NCBI RefSeq assembly: GCF_000185385.1
Contig: NZ_GL622296.1
Location: 2,013,202-2,077,201, forward strand
Origin: Lachnoanaerobaculum saburreum DSM 3986
GTDB lineage: Bacteria > Bacillota > Clostridia > Lachnospirales > Lachnospiraceae
Direction of reading: 5' to 3'
Length of the DNA: 64,000 nucleotides
Below the pieces are notes generated by a model. That model did not search any database. It was given only the letters and a program-made list of their open reading frames with translations, and was not told where the DNA came from. Numbering within the stretch: position 1 is the first letter of the stretch; each line of letters begins with the position of its first letter. Shown here one piece after another: positions 27,842 to 36,760 of the stretch. The position numbers and the translations under genes are program-made.

Positions 27842-27865
27842 AAAGGACACGTCTGTGTCCTTTTT
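27840..27865. terminator. Bidirectional terminator between DUF4364 and livF
   Basis: AAAAAGGACAC and GTGTCCTTTTT form a perfect 11-bp stem around GTCT. Confidence 0.9.
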
Positions 27866-28574
27866 ATTCTCCAAGATATGCCTTTTTTACACTGTCATCA
27901 TTCATCAGTGTCTTTGCATCTCCTTCTAATACTATATTTCCGGTTTCAAGTACATATGCTCTGTCAGCAATACCGAGTGCCTTCTTGGCATTCTGTTCAA
28001 CCAACAGTACAGTGGTTCCGCTCTCATGTATCTCTCTTATAATATCAAATATCTCATTTACATACAGAGGTGAAAGTCCCATTGAAGGCTCATCCATAAC
28101 TATTACCTTGGGATTACTCATAAGTGCTCTGCCCATTGCAAGCATCTGCTGTTCACCGCCTGAGAGAGTACCTGCAAGTTGAGATTTTCTCTCCGCAAGC
28201 CTCGGAAATCTCTTATATATTTTATCAAGTCCGTCTTCAATGCCCGCTTTGTCATTTCTGATATATGCACCGAGTCTTAAATTTTCAAGTACAGTCAAAT
28301 CTCCAAAGACTCTTCTGCCTTCAGGAACATGTGCCATACCGAGCTTAACAATATCGTGTGCCTTGGTTTTTGTTATATCCCTGCCTTCAAACTCAATGCT
28401 TCCCTCTTTTGCACTCAAAAGTCCTGTTACAGTGTGCAGTATGGAAGTTTTTCCGGCACCGTTTGCACCGATAAGTGCTACTATTTCACCTTGATTTACA
28501 AAAAAACTTGCACCCTTTACAGCCTTTATCATTCCATAGTTTACGACCAGGTTATTTACCTTTAATATTTCCAC
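27864..28574 (-). CDS. livF: Branched-chain amino-acid ABC transporter ATP-binding protein LivF
   Basis: ATPase subunit of a high-affinity branched-chain amino-acid importer. In 236 residues it shows Walker A GANGAGKTS, signature LSGGEQQM, Walker B VIVMDEPSMGLSP and the switch His region (LLVEQNAKK). The GLSP after Walker B and the length match LivF rather than LivG. It is the last gene of livJHMGF, eight bases after livG. Confidence 0.93.
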   Translation of the reverse strand: MEILKVNNLVVNYGMIKAVKGASFFVNQGEIVALIGANGAGKTSILHTVTGLLSAKEGSIEFEGRDITKTKAHDIVKLGMAHVPEGRRVFGDLTVLENLRLGAYIRNDKAGIEDGLDKIYKRFPRLAERKSQLAGTLSGGEQQMLAMGRALMSNPKVIVMDEPSMGLSPLYVNEIFDIIREIHESGTTVLLVEQNAKKALGIADRAYVLETGNIVLEGDAKTLMNDDSVKKAYLGE

Positions 28575-28582
28575 AGCCCCTC

Positions 28583-29335
28583 CTATTCTCCCAAATATGC
28601 TGTAATAACTTCAGGGTTGTTAAGTACCTCGCTTGGTGTACCGCTTGCAAGCTCAGTGCCGAAGTTTAACACCGACAATTTCTCACAGATACCTGCAACA
28701 AGTTTCATATCATGTTCTATCAAAAGTATTGTCACATTATACATATCTCTTATCTGCCTGATAGTTTTCATAAGTTCTTCCGTTTCATTCGGGTTCATAC
28801 CGGCAGCCGGCTCATCAAGCAGTAAAAGCGAAGGACTTGTAGCAAGTGCTCTGGCAATCTCAAGTTTTCTCTGCTCACCATATGGAAGATTTCCTGAGAG
28901 TGTATCACTCTTATCATCCAGCGAAAATACTTTCAGTATATCCGTTGCAAGCTCATCCATCTCTTTTTCTTTTTTACCAAAGCCGAATATATGTGTCATA
29001 GATGTAAGAAGCGAATACCTGACCTTCTCATGCAATGCCGCCTTTACATTGTCAAGTACAGACATATTTGAAAAAAGCCTTATGTTTTGAAATGTTCTGG
29101 CAATACCCATATTGTTGATCTGTGTAGGTGTTTTTCCGTTTATCAGATTGCCTTCAAGCCTTATAGTTCCGGTTGTAGGTTTATATACCCCTGTTAAAAG
29201 ATTAAACACTGTAGTCTTTCCTGCGCCGTTTGGCCCTATCAGACCATATAACATTCCTTTTTCTATATTCAGATTAAAATTGTCAACTGCTTTTAATCCG
29301 CCAAACTGTATTCCAAGATTTTTACACTCCAGCAT
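28583..29335 (-). CDS. livG: Branched-chain amino-acid ABC transporter ATP-binding protein LivG
   Basis: The second ATPase of the importer, 250 residues. Walker A GPNGAGKTT, the LivG insertion after GIARTFQNIRLF, signature NLPYGEQRKLEIARAL, Walker B LLLLDEPAAGMNPNE and LIEHDMKLV are present. It overlaps livM by one base (TAATG). Confidence 0.94.
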   Translation of the reverse strand: MLECKNLGIQFGGLKAVDNFNLNIEKGMLYGLIGPNGAGKTTVFNLLTGVYKPTTGTIRLEGNLINGKTPTQINNMGIARTFQNIRLFSNMSVLDNVKAALHEKVRYSLLTSMTHIFGFGKKEKEMDELATDILKVFSLDDKSDTLSGNLPYGEQRKLEIARALATSPSLLLLDEPAAGMNPNETEELMKTIRQIRDMYNVTILLIEHDMKLVAGICEKLSVLNFGTELASGTPSEVLNNPEVITAYLGE

Positions 29336-30294
29336 TATTCCTCCCTTCCAAGCTTTCTGAAGGTCCTATTCAGTGATAAGCCGGACTTAAATTTACTGTT
29401 ATTGAATATCATCATTACAATAAGCACTATTGCATAAAGTAACATTCTAAGATTATCTGCACCTCTTAAGAACTCAGGCAATAATGTAAGTATTATCGCC
29501 GAGATTATTGAACCCGGTATATTTCCCATACCTCCAAGAACTACAAATACCAGTATTTCAATAGATTTGTTGTAATCAAATATACCGGGCTTTATGATTC
29601 CTACATTATGGGCATACAGGGCACCTGCAATTCCCGCAAATCCGGCAGCAATAACAAAAGCCATGACCTTATACCTGCTGATATTTATACCTATAGACTC
29701 GGCCGCAATATCATTGTCACGAATGGACTTTATCGCTCTGCCGTCTCTTGAATCTATAAGATTTGAAATCAAAACTATAGTTATTACCATTATTACAAAT
29801 ACTACGGTAAAATTTTTATAATCCGAGTACAGAGGTATCTTGCTAAGACCCTTTGAACCTCCTGTGATCTTAAGATAATTGATTATTGACTTTATTATCT
29901 CACCAAATGCAAGAGTTACAATAGCCAGATAATCTCCTCTAAGCCTTAATACAGGCACACCGATCAGGAATCCAAAAAATGCAGCCGATATTCCACCGCA
30001 AATTAATGCTGTAAAAAAAGCAAGTACAGGAGGAAATGTATTGCTTAATGCAATTGAGAGCAATGCACTTGAATATGCACCTATCGACATAAATCCTGCA
30101 TGACCCAGTGAAAGCTCTCCCAAAAATCCGGTTACCAGGTTAAGTGATACTGCCAACATTATATTCACACATATAGGAACTATAAGAGACTTATACTGTC
30201 TGCTTAACACGCCTGAATTTATCAATACAAACACTAATGCATAGGCCAGCAACATTATTACTATATTTATTATAGTTTTTTTATTTACCTTCAT
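29335..30294 (-). CDS. livM: Branched-chain amino-acid ABC transporter permease LivM
   Basis: A 319-residue membrane permease with about eight to ten hydrophobic segments. The motif GFLGELSLGHAGFMSIGAYSS and the coupling-helix region SIRDNDIAAESIGINISRYK are characteristic. It is coupled to livG and eight bases downstream of livH. Confidence 0.93.
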   Translation of the reverse strand: MKVNKKTIINIVIMLLAYALVFVLINSGVLSRQYKSLIVPICVNIMLAVSLNLVTGFLGELSLGHAGFMSIGAYSSALLSIALSNTFPPVLAFFTALICGGISAAFFGFLIGVPVLRLRGDYLAIVTLAFGEIIKSIINYLKITGGSKGLSKIPLYSDYKNFTVVFVIMVITIVLISNLIDSRDGRAIKSIRDNDIAAESIGINISRYKVMAFVIAAGFAGIAGALYAHNVGIIKPGIFDYNKSIEILVFVVLGGMGNIPGSIISAIILTLLPEFLRGADNLRMLLYAIVLIVMMIFNNSKFKSGLSLNRTFRKLGREE

Positions 30295-30301
30295 ATCACA
30301 C

Positions 30302-31183
30302 CTATACCTTTACTATCTTTTTCTTACCCAAAAGTCCTGACGGTCTGAACAACAACACTACTATCAGCACTCCAAATACTATAGCATCTGCAAGTTCCGT
30401 TGAAATATATGCCTTTGAAACACTCTCTATAAGTCCCAGAAGTATCCCGCCGATCATTGCACCCGGTATGCTGCCTATACCGCCAAGTACCGCCGCTACA
30501 AATGCCTTGATACCGGGAAGCGCTCCAAGAGTAGGTTTCATAGACTGATACTGACATATATACAGTACACCTGCAACAGCCGCAAGAGCGGAGCCTATAG
30601 CAAATGTCATTGAAATAGTGCTGTTTACATTGATTCCCATAAGTTCCGCCGCACCCTTGTCCTCGGATACAGCCCTCATGGCAGAACCGAGTTTTGTCTT
30701 ATTGACAAATAATGTGAGCAATATCATTGCTATGGCTGTAACAATCAATGTCACCACTGTTATGCTTGAAATCACAACCGGTCCGATACTGATATTTACA
30801 TTTGGAATTACAGACTGAAACGGAATCGGCGTAGAACCGAATATAAGCAGTGACGCACTTTGTAAGAAGAAACTCATACCGATAGCGGTAATCAAAACCG
30901 CAAGCGGCGGTGCGCTTCTAAGCGGCTTATATGCCACTTTTTCAATCATTACTCCAAGGACTCCACATATAATAACAGTTATTAAAAGTGCTATAGGAAC
31001 AGGAAGTCCCAACACGGAAATACTGAAATAAAGAGCATACGCTCCTACCATTATAATATCCCCATGGGCAAAATTTATCATTTTAGCTATACCATATACC
31101 ATTGTATAACCGATAGCAATCAATGCATAAATGCTTCCGGTCCTCAAACCGTTTATTAACTGTTCAATAAAGTTAATTAACAT
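30302..31183 (-). CDS. livH: Branched-chain amino-acid ABC transporter permease LivH
   Basis: A 293-residue membrane permease. LIAIGYTMVYGIAKMINFAHGD near the start and MRAVSEDKGAAELMGINVN are hallmark LivH sequences. It is the first permease gene after the binding-protein gene, separated from it by a terminator-like hairpin, which lowers its expected expression compared with livJ. Confidence 0.94.
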   Translation of the reverse strand: MLINFIEQLINGLRTGSIYALIAIGYTMVYGIAKMINFAHGDIIMVGAYALYFSISVLGLPVPIALLITVIICGVLGVMIEKVAYKPLRSAPPLAVLITAIGMSFFLQSASLLIFGSTPIPFQSVIPNVNISIGPVVISSITVVTLIVTAIAMILLTLFVNKTKLGSAMRAVSEDKGAAELMGINVNSTISMTFAIGSALAAVAGVLYICQYQSMKPTLGALPGIKAFVAAVLGGIGSIPGAMIGGILLGLIESVSKAYISTELADAIVFGVLIVVLLFRPSGLLGKKKIVKV

Positions 31184-31257
31184 TTCTTTACCCCTCTTTA
31201 CCTAAACTACGGAAAACTCCTACATTTTTTAGAAGCTTTCCGAGGTTTATGTTAAAA

Positions 31258-31287
31258 AAGAGGATGGGACATCTATCCCGTCCTCTT
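31258..31287 (-). terminator. Hairpin between livJ and livH (partial terminator)
   Basis: AAGAGGA and TCCTCTT plus GGGA/TCCC pair with one mismatch, and on the minus strand a run of six T follows. It is placed directly after the binding-protein stop. Confidence 0.8.
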
Positions 31288-31294
31288 ACAATTA

Positions 31295-32479
31295 TCAGTT
31301 ATTATCAAAAAGCTGATACTCACCATTTGTTATGGTAACGAACTTAGGCTCTTTATTCGGCTCGCCGTCAGCATTAAATGATACCTTACCTGTGATACCG
31401 TCAACCTGAATCTCTGTCATAGCCTTTATAAGATCATCGCTTTCAATACTTCCCGCTTTCTCCATGTCCGCCTTGATAACATAAACCGTATCATATCCGT
31501 CAGCTGCGAACTGATCAGGAGTTGCATTGTATGCCTTCTTATAAGCATCTGTAAACTTGGCCGCCGACGGATCTGAAGCTAAGAACGGGCTTAAGAATAC
31601 GGCACCTTCCGCCTGTGACTCGTCTGTAAGCTGAGCAATGATACCGTCCCAACCGTCGGAACCTACAAATGCAGAATCAATACCCTGTTGCTTTGCCTGC
31701 TGTACAATATGTGCAGCCGCCTCATAATATGCAGGTACAAATATAAGCTTTGCACCGGATGCCTTAATCTGTGTAAGCTGTGTTGTAAAGTCAACATCAT
31801 CATTTGTAAATGACTGCTCGTTTACTATAAGAGCAGACTGACCCTTTGCATTAAGTTCATCCTTAAAAGCCTCATATACACCTGTTGAATACTCATCTGA
31901 ATTGTTATAAAGAACGGCAACACTCTCATATCCCTGATCAAGTACAAAGTCTGCAATCATCTTTCCCTGAAGCGGGTCTGTAAAGCAAAGTCTGAACGCA
32001 TTCGGATTCTTTGTAATATCCTTTGCAGAGCCTGAAGGTGTAATTTGAAGGATATTATCCTTTGCCGTCAAATCTGTAAGTGCAAGTGAAGAACCGCTTG
32101 TTACGGCACCCATATACACATTGATTTTACTGTCCATAAGCTTGTTATATGCATTAACCGCCTTATCTTCTTTTGCCTCATCATCCTGGAAATTAAGTGC
32201 CAGCTGATATGTCTTATCTCCAACTTTTACACCGCCTGCCGCATTGATTTCATCAATAGCTATAGTTGCGCCGTTTTTCACCGAATTACCATAAGATGCG
32301 GCACTACCTGTAAGAGGTCCTGTAGCTCCTATAGTAAATACATCCCCTGATGACTTGGCTGCCGCCGTTTCATTCTTTGAACCTGTATCTGCCGCTTTAT
32401 CTGAACCTGAGTTTCCACAGGCTGTAAGTGCCAATCCAAAAGTCAATGCCAATGCTGACAATAATACTTTCTTCTTCAT
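31295..32479 (-). CDS. livJ: Branched-chain amino-acid ABC transporter substrate-binding lipoprotein
   Basis: Extracellular binding component. The start at 32479 gives a lipoprotein signal (MKKKVLLSALALTFGLALTACGNS) with lipobox LTAC, and GGAGG is six bases upstream; a further ATG at 32515 lies at the predicted transcription start and is rejected. The mature part has the type I periplasmic-binding fold (IGATGPLTGSAASYGNSVKNG, VGSDGWDG, DGYDTVYVI) of Leu/Ile/Val-binding proteins. Substrate is inferred from the family and the livHMGF genes; close relatives bind other amino acids. Confidence 0.93.
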   Translation of the reverse strand: MKKKVLLSALALTFGLALTACGNSGSDKAADTGSKNETAAAKSSGDVFTIGATGPLTGSAASYGNSVKNGATIAIDEINAAGGVKVGDKTYQLALNFQDDEAKEDKAVNAYNKLMDSKINVYMGAVTSGSSLALTDLTAKDNILQITPSGSAKDITKNPNAFRLCFTDPLQGKMIADFVLDQGYESVAVLYNNSDEYSTGVYEAFKDELNAKGQSALIVNEQSFTNDDVDFTTQLTQIKASGAKLIFVPAYYEAAAHIVQQAKQQGIDSAFVGSDGWDGIIAQLTDESQAEGAVFLSPFLASDPSAAKFTDAYKKAYNATPDQFAADGYDTVYVIKADMEKAGSIESDDLIKAMTEIQVDGITGKVSFNADGEPNKEPKFVTITNGEYQLFDNN

Positions 32480-32518
32480 AATACCTCCATAAAAATTAAA
32501 TTTAATAAAACTCATCTC

Positions 32519-32547
32519 ATTATATTTATTTCATATATCCATGTCAA
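32519..32547 (-). promoter_or_regulatory. Strong promoter of the liv operon
   Basis: On the minus strand a consensus TTGACA (32542-32547), exactly 17 bases, and consensus TATAAT (32519-32524). This is the best promoter match in the window. Confidence 0.8.
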
Positions 32548-32608
32548 TGAATAGTCAACCTTGCAGGTATATATTTTTATTATGGCAAATATAACCGGCA
32601 GATATAAC

Positions 32609-32646
32609 AAAACCCCTGTTCAATCATTATTTGTAACAGAGGTTTT
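32609..32646 (-). terminator. Hairpin downstream of the nfnB/gltA gene
   Basis: AAAACCCCTGTT and AACAGAGGTTTT pair at 11 of 12 positions around a 14-base loop, followed by T-rich sequence on the minus strand. It is between the NfnB-like gene and the liv promoter. Confidence 0.6.
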
Positions 32647-32709
32647 ATAATAAATCTTTATTTAATCGTCAGTATTATCTATTTTGTTCTTTAAATAATT
32701 TCTTTCATA

Positions 32710-34107
32710 TTATTTTGATTTAGCTGAAAGATACTCATCTATTCCCCTTGCACCTGCTCTGCCTGCCTCCATAGCAAGAATAACGGTTGCAGCACCTGTA
32801 ACGGCATCACCTCCGGCAAACACTCCCTCTCTGGATGTCTGTCCGGTCTTTTCATCAGCCTCAATACATTTCCACTTATTTATATTAAGACCGTCTGTTG
32901 TCTTTGAGATAAGCGGATTTGGTGAAGTACCAAGTGACATTATAACGGTATCACAGTCAATGACAAACTCACTGCCCTTTATAGCAACAGGTCTTCTTCT
33001 TCCGCTTGCATCCGGCTCACCAAGCTCCATCTTGACAACCTTTATTCCTTTTACCCAACCTTTTTCATCTTCAAGGATCTCTACAGGGTTTGTAAGCAGG
33101 TCAAAAATAATGCCTTCCTGCTTTGCATGATGCACTTCTTCCGCTCTTGCAGGCAACTCGGCTTCACTTCTTCTATATACGATATGTACCTCGGCACCAA
33201 GTCTGAGTGCCGTTCTTGCAGCATCCATAGCTACATTTCCGCCGCCTACAACACATACCTTCTTACTCTTGATTATAGGTGTGTGATAATCGTCTCTAAA
33301 CGCTTTCATAAGATTGTTTCTTGTAAGGTACTCATTTGCCGAGAACACACCGTTTGCATTTTCACCCGGAATACCCATAAACATCGGAAGTCCCGCACCT
33401 GAACCTATAAATACCGCATCAAATCCCTCTTCATCAAGCAGTTCATCAACAGTAACAGTCTTTCCGATAATAACATCCGTTTCAATCTTTACACCAAGGT
33501 CAATAACATTTTGTATCTCAGGCAGTACCACCGCATCCTTCGGCAATCTGAACTCAGGAATACCATAAATCAAAACACCGCCCGGCTCATGCAATGCTTC
33601 AAATATAGTCACTTCATATCCAAGCTTTGCAAGATCGCCTGCGCAGCTAAGTCCTGCAGGACCTGAACCTATTACAGCTACTCTTTTACCGTTTTTATTC
33701 GGATTTGCCTTTGGCTTAATGCCCATTTTTCTTGCGGTATCAGCTACATATCTCTCAAGCTTACCTATAGAAACAGCCTCGCCTCTGTTTCCTCTTATAC
33801 ATACACCCTCGCACTGTGTTTCCTGTGGACAAACTCTACCACATACTGCCGGCAATGAACTTGACTGTGCTATAACATCTGAAGCGCCTTCAATATTGTC
33901 CTTTAATATCTCCTGAATAAATGCGGGGATGTTGATTGATACAGGGCAACCTTTTATACATTTTGCATTCTTACAGTTAAAGCACCTTGTAGCCTCCGCC
34001 ATAGCTTCTTCCTTAGAATATCCAAGACATACCTCATCAAAATTCTTAGCTCTTACTTGAGGCTCCTGCTCAGCAACAGCAACTTTCTTCCACATATCCT
34101 GTGCCAT
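32710..34107 (-). CDS. NADPH-binding flavoprotein, NfnB/GltA-type (large subunit of NADH-dependent ferredoxin:NADP oxidoreductase)
   Basis: A 465-residue flavoprotein commonly named NADPH-dependent glutamate synthase GltA. N-terminal cysteines for two [4Fe-4S] clusters are visible (CFNCKNAKCIKGCP, then CGRVCPQETQCEGVC), then the FAD loop VAVIGSGPAGLSCAGDLAKLG and the NADP loop VCVVGGGNVAMDAARTALRLG. No glutaminase domain is present. Together with the adjacent NfnA-like gene (start and stop overlap by one base), the pair matches NfnAB of anaerobes, which couples NADH and reduced ferredoxin to NADP+ reduction by electron bifurcation. The glutamate synthase name is therefore probably misleading here. 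Confidence 0.88.
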   Translation of the reverse strand: MAQDMWKKVAVAEQEPQVRAKNFDEVCLGYSKEEAMAEATRCFNCKNAKCIKGCPVSINIPAFIQEILKDNIEGASDVIAQSSSLPAVCGRVCPQETQCEGVCIRGNRGEAVSIGKLERYVADTARKMGIKPKANPNKNGKRVAVIGSGPAGLSCAGDLAKLGYEVTIFEALHEPGGVLIYGIPEFRLPKDAVVLPEIQNVIDLGVKIETDVIIGKTVTVDELLDEEGFDAVFIGSGAGLPMFMGIPGENANGVFSANEYLTRNNLMKAFRDDYHTPIIKSKKVCVVGGGNVAMDAARTALRLGAEVHIVYRRSEAELPARAEEVHHAKQEGIIFDLLTNPVEILEDEKGWVKGIKVVKMELGEPDASGRRRPVAIKGSEFVIDCDTVIMSLGTSPNPLISKTTDGLNINKWKCIEADEKTGQTSREGVFAGGDAVTGAATVILAMEAGRAGARGIDEYLSAKSK

Positions 34108-35000
34108 TATTTGTCACCTCCACATACTCCACATCCGCCATGATGTGTTTCACCTTCTATAACCTTCAAAAGTTCCCTGCCCTCTTCCGTCTTATAAATC
34201 TGCAATCTTTGAAGCGCTTCATTGAAATTGATCTTATGAGCATCAAACTCAGGACCGTCAACACATGCAAATTTGATTTCATCACCGACAGAAAGTCTGC
34301 AAGCACCACACATACCGGTACCGTCCACCATAATAGTGTTCATACTGGCAATTGTAGGTATACCAAGTTCTTTTGTGAGAAGTGATACGAATTTCATCAT
34401 AATCATCGGTCCGATAACCACGCAATGATCATATTTCTTGCCCTCATTTTCGACAAGATCTTTTATCTTATCCGTTACAAGACCCTTAAAGCCGTAAGAA
34501 CCGTCATCTGTACATACATATAAATTACCGGATACGGACTTAAGTTCATCCTCAAGTATTACAAAGTCCTTGCTCTTGGCACCTTGTACCACATCGGCCT
34601 TGATTCCTCTTTCATATAACCACTTAACCTGTGGATACACAGGTGCCGTTCCAAGACCTCCGGCTACAAAAAGAATATTCTTTTTCTTAAGTTCTTCAAT
34701 ATCTTCCGATATAAGATCACTTGCATTTCCAAGCGGTCCTACAAAGTCCATAAACTCGTCGCCTTCTTTAAGATCATCTGCTATCAGTCTGGTTGAGCCG
34801 CCAATAACCTGAATAACAATTGTAACCGTTCCTGCCTCTCTATCATAGTCACAGACAGTTAAAGGTATTCTCTCACCCTGTTTGTCCTGTTTTACGATAA
34901 CAAATTCTCCGGGAAGACATTTTGCCGCCACTCTCTTAGCCAAAACATCAAAAAGATAGATGTTTTCAGCCAATTTTCTTTTTTTAACAATAGGAAACAT
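34107..35000 (-). CDS. Sulfide/dihydroorotate dehydrogenase-like FAD/NAD-binding subunit (NfnA-like)
   Basis: Small subunit of the Nfn-type transhydrogenase: a ferredoxin-NADP-reductase-like FAD domain (ESIYL-type start, IPLTVCDYDR), an NAD domain (ILFVAGGLGTAPVYPQ) and a C-terminal [2Fe-2S] cysteine group (GTGMCGACRLSVGDEIKFAC, ending in CGVCGGDK). I start it at 35000 (MFPIVKKRK) because GGAGG lies ten bases upstream and a promoter directly precedes; an upstream in-frame ATG would add about 42 hydrophobic residues. The length is 297 residues. Confidence 0.88.
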   Translation of the reverse strand: MFPIVKKRKLAENIYLFDVLAKRVAAKCLPGEFVIVKQDKQGERIPLTVCDYDREAGTVTIVIQVIGGSTRLIADDLKEGDEFMDFVGPLGNASDLISEDIEELKKKNILFVAGGLGTAPVYPQVKWLYERGIKADVVQGAKSKDFVILEDELKSVSGNLYVCTDDGSYGFKGLVTDKIKDLVENEGKKYDHCVVIGPMIMMKFVSLLTKELGIPTIASMNTIMVDGTGMCGACRLSVGDEIKFACVDGPEFDAHKINFNEALQRLQIYKTEEGRELLKVIEGETHHGGCGVCGGDK

Positions 35001-35037
35001 ATTGTTTATTCCTCCAAATAGATAAAATCTCATATCT

Positions 35038-35066
35038 ATAATAGCATAAAAAAAAGAAAAAACCAA
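35038..35066 (-). promoter_or_regulatory. Promoter of the nfnAB-like operon
   Basis: On the minus strand TTGGTT (35061-35066), 17 bases, TATTAT (35038-35043), which supports the start at 35000. Confidence 0.5.
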
Positions 35067-35132
35067 CCCGAATGAAAGCAATATATCAGAATAGTTCGTT
35101 AATTTTTTGTTTATTTTGATAAACAATTGTCT

Positions 35133-36158
35133 TTATCTATTCATTTCAGACCTATATCCTTCAGTCATATTGTGGTCTGCAATAATAATGTCAATATCAT
35201 GCAAATTTGAGGACGGAACGTCACCCGGAATGGTATTTTTCACAGCCGAATATGCATTTCCATATGCTATAGCCTGCTTACAATCCAGTCTGTAATGAAG
35301 CAATCCGTACAATGCCCCTGCAATATATGCATCACCGCTTCCAATTCTGTCCACTACATCAATAGACTTATACGGTTCTTCCGTGTAGTACTCATTTTGA
35401 TATGCATTGTATATTATAGACCCGAAGTCATGTACCTTAGGAGAATGTACCACTCTCTGTGTGGACGCAACTATTGAGATAGGATATTCATCTGTAAATG
35501 ATTTCATAATCTCTTTTATATCTCCACGTTTATCAAATGTAAGTCTGGCGGTATCTTCAGAGCAAAAGAAAATGTCCACATATGGCAGTATTCTTTCTAT
35601 AGTCACTCTTGCTTCATCTCCTGTCCATAGATTTGCCCTGAAGTTGACATCAAACGATATAATGGAACCGTTATCTTTAAACTTTTTTATCATTTCTATA
35701 GCCGTTTCTCTTGAATTTTCACAGAGTGCCAGTGTAATACCTGTAGTATGAAAACATGTGGTGGACTTATACATATCACCCTTAAACTCATTTATACTTA
35801 TACGTTCAAAGCATGAGTTCTTTCTATCATATATTACATTCGGCTTTCTCGGATATGCACCATGCTCATAGAAATATATACCGACTCTTGCATCTCTTCC
35901 GGTATCATAGATTATATAATCATCACTTATTCCATAAGATCTGATGGTATTCTTTATATAAGCTCCAATCTCATGTGAGGGCAACTTGGTGATAACCCCT
36001 GTCTTTAGACCAAGCAGTGAAGCACCTACCGCCACATTCAGTTCAGCTCCTCCCACTTGTCTGATAAGAGTATCTCCTCTTACCAGTCTGTCATCTCTTA
36101 CTGGTGAAAGTCTAAGAAGTACCTGTCCGAAAGTTAACAAATCAAATTTCTTTTCCAT
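35133..36158 (-). CDS. PfkB family carbohydrate kinase (2-keto-3-deoxygluconate kinase-like)
   Basis: A 341-residue ribokinase-family sugar kinase. VGGAELNVAVGASLLGLKTGVIT near the start and the anion-hole/catalytic motif DRIGSGDAYIAGALYGLL near the end are clear, with the base Asp in GSGD. The N-terminal LTFGQVLLRLSP and length resemble KDG kinases or fructokinases, but the sugar cannot be read from sequence. Its promoter shares the decamer ATATCACAAC with that of glgC, suggesting common carbohydrate control. Confidence 0.85.
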   Translation of the reverse strand: MEKKFDLLTFGQVLLRLSPVRDDRLVRGDTLIRQVGGAELNVAVGASLLGLKTGVITKLPSHEIGAYIKNTIRSYGISDDYIIYDTGRDARVGIYFYEHGAYPRKPNVIYDRKNSCFERISINEFKGDMYKSTTCFHTTGITLALCENSRETAIEMIKKFKDNGSIISFDVNFRANLWTGDEARVTIERILPYVDIFFCSEDTARLTFDKRGDIKEIMKSFTDEYPISIVASTQRVVHSPKVHDFGSIIYNAYQNEYYTEEPYKSIDVVDRIGSGDAYIAGALYGLLHYRLDCKQAIAYGNAYSAVKNTIPGDVPSSNLHDIDIIIADHNMTEGYRSEMNR

Positions 36159-36182
36159 TGTTCTACCTTTATTCTACCTTTC

Positions 36183-36235
36183 ATAATATCACAACATAAG
36201 TCATAGAACTTTAATCTTACAATCCTTGTTGTGAT
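36183..36235 (-). promoter_or_regulatory. Putative regulated promoter of the sugar kinase
   Basis: An extended -10 (TGATATTAT on the minus strand, -10 at 36183-36188) overlaps GTTGTGAT, which is repeated in inverse as ATCACAAC at distance: plus-strand ATCACAAC at 36188-36195 and GTTGTGAT at 36228-36235. No good -35 was found, so an activator may be involved. Confidence 0.35.
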
Positions 36236-36256
36236 TATTTTTACTATAATAAAATA

Positions 36257-36760
36257 TTAAAGCCGATTATTTCTTTTATATAATCTAAATGTATATGGTA
36301 TATCAAAGTAAGTTTCTTCCTCGGTTTCTAAAATCAAATCCCAATTTTCATCTTTTTCCATATTCAAAAAATGCCTGTCCGCCTCATACTCATAGTCAAT
36401 ATATGTAATATGAGCAATATTGCAATAGGGTAAAAAATCATTATAAACACTTTCCCCTCCTATCACAAAAACATCATTATCATCTATATTATTTTTCTTT
36501 ATGTAATCTAAACAGGCATCTACACTGTTTAAAACTGTAGCTCCTTTTACAGTAAGAGACTTATCATTTGATAAAACTATATTTTTTCTGCCTGCAAGAG
36601 GCTTGGCCCCCGGAAGTGATAACAATGTATTATGTCCCATTATTATCACTTTACCGGTAGTCTCTTCTCTAAAAAGCTTTTTATCTCTGGGTATTGAAAC
36701 TAAGAGCTTACCTTTATTTCCGATACCCCACCTTTTATCTACCGAAACTATTATATTCAT
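36257..36760 (-). CDS. folA: Dihydrofolate reductase
   Basis: Reduces dihydrofolate to tetrahydrofolate with NADPH. The 167-residue protein starts MNIIVSVDKRWGIGNKG, with a DHFR-type fold (KVIIMGHNTLLSLP, NIVLSND, VFVIGGESVYNDFL). The start at 36760 has GAGGAG immediately upstream; the frame extends further but with no ribosome site. The first 26 bases lie inside the end of the ThyX-like gene, so the two enzymes of the thymidylate cycle are coupled. The acidic substrate residue lies in the IPRDKKLF region. Confidence 0.9.
   Translation of the reverse strand: MNIIVSVDKRWGIGNKGKLLVSIPRDKKLFREETTGKVIIMGHNTLLSLPGAKPLAGRKNIVLSNDKSLTVKGATVLNSVDACLDYIKKNNIDDNDVFVIGGESVYNDFLPYCNIAHITYIDYEYEADRHFLNMEKDENWDLILETEEETYFDIPYTFRLYKRNNRL

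Noticed and set aside
32710..34107. Glutamate synthase small subunit (GltD/GltA) as the biological role
   Set aside because: No large GOGAT subunit is nearby and the partner is an NfnA-like FAD/[2Fe-2S] subunit, so the Nfn-type role fits better.
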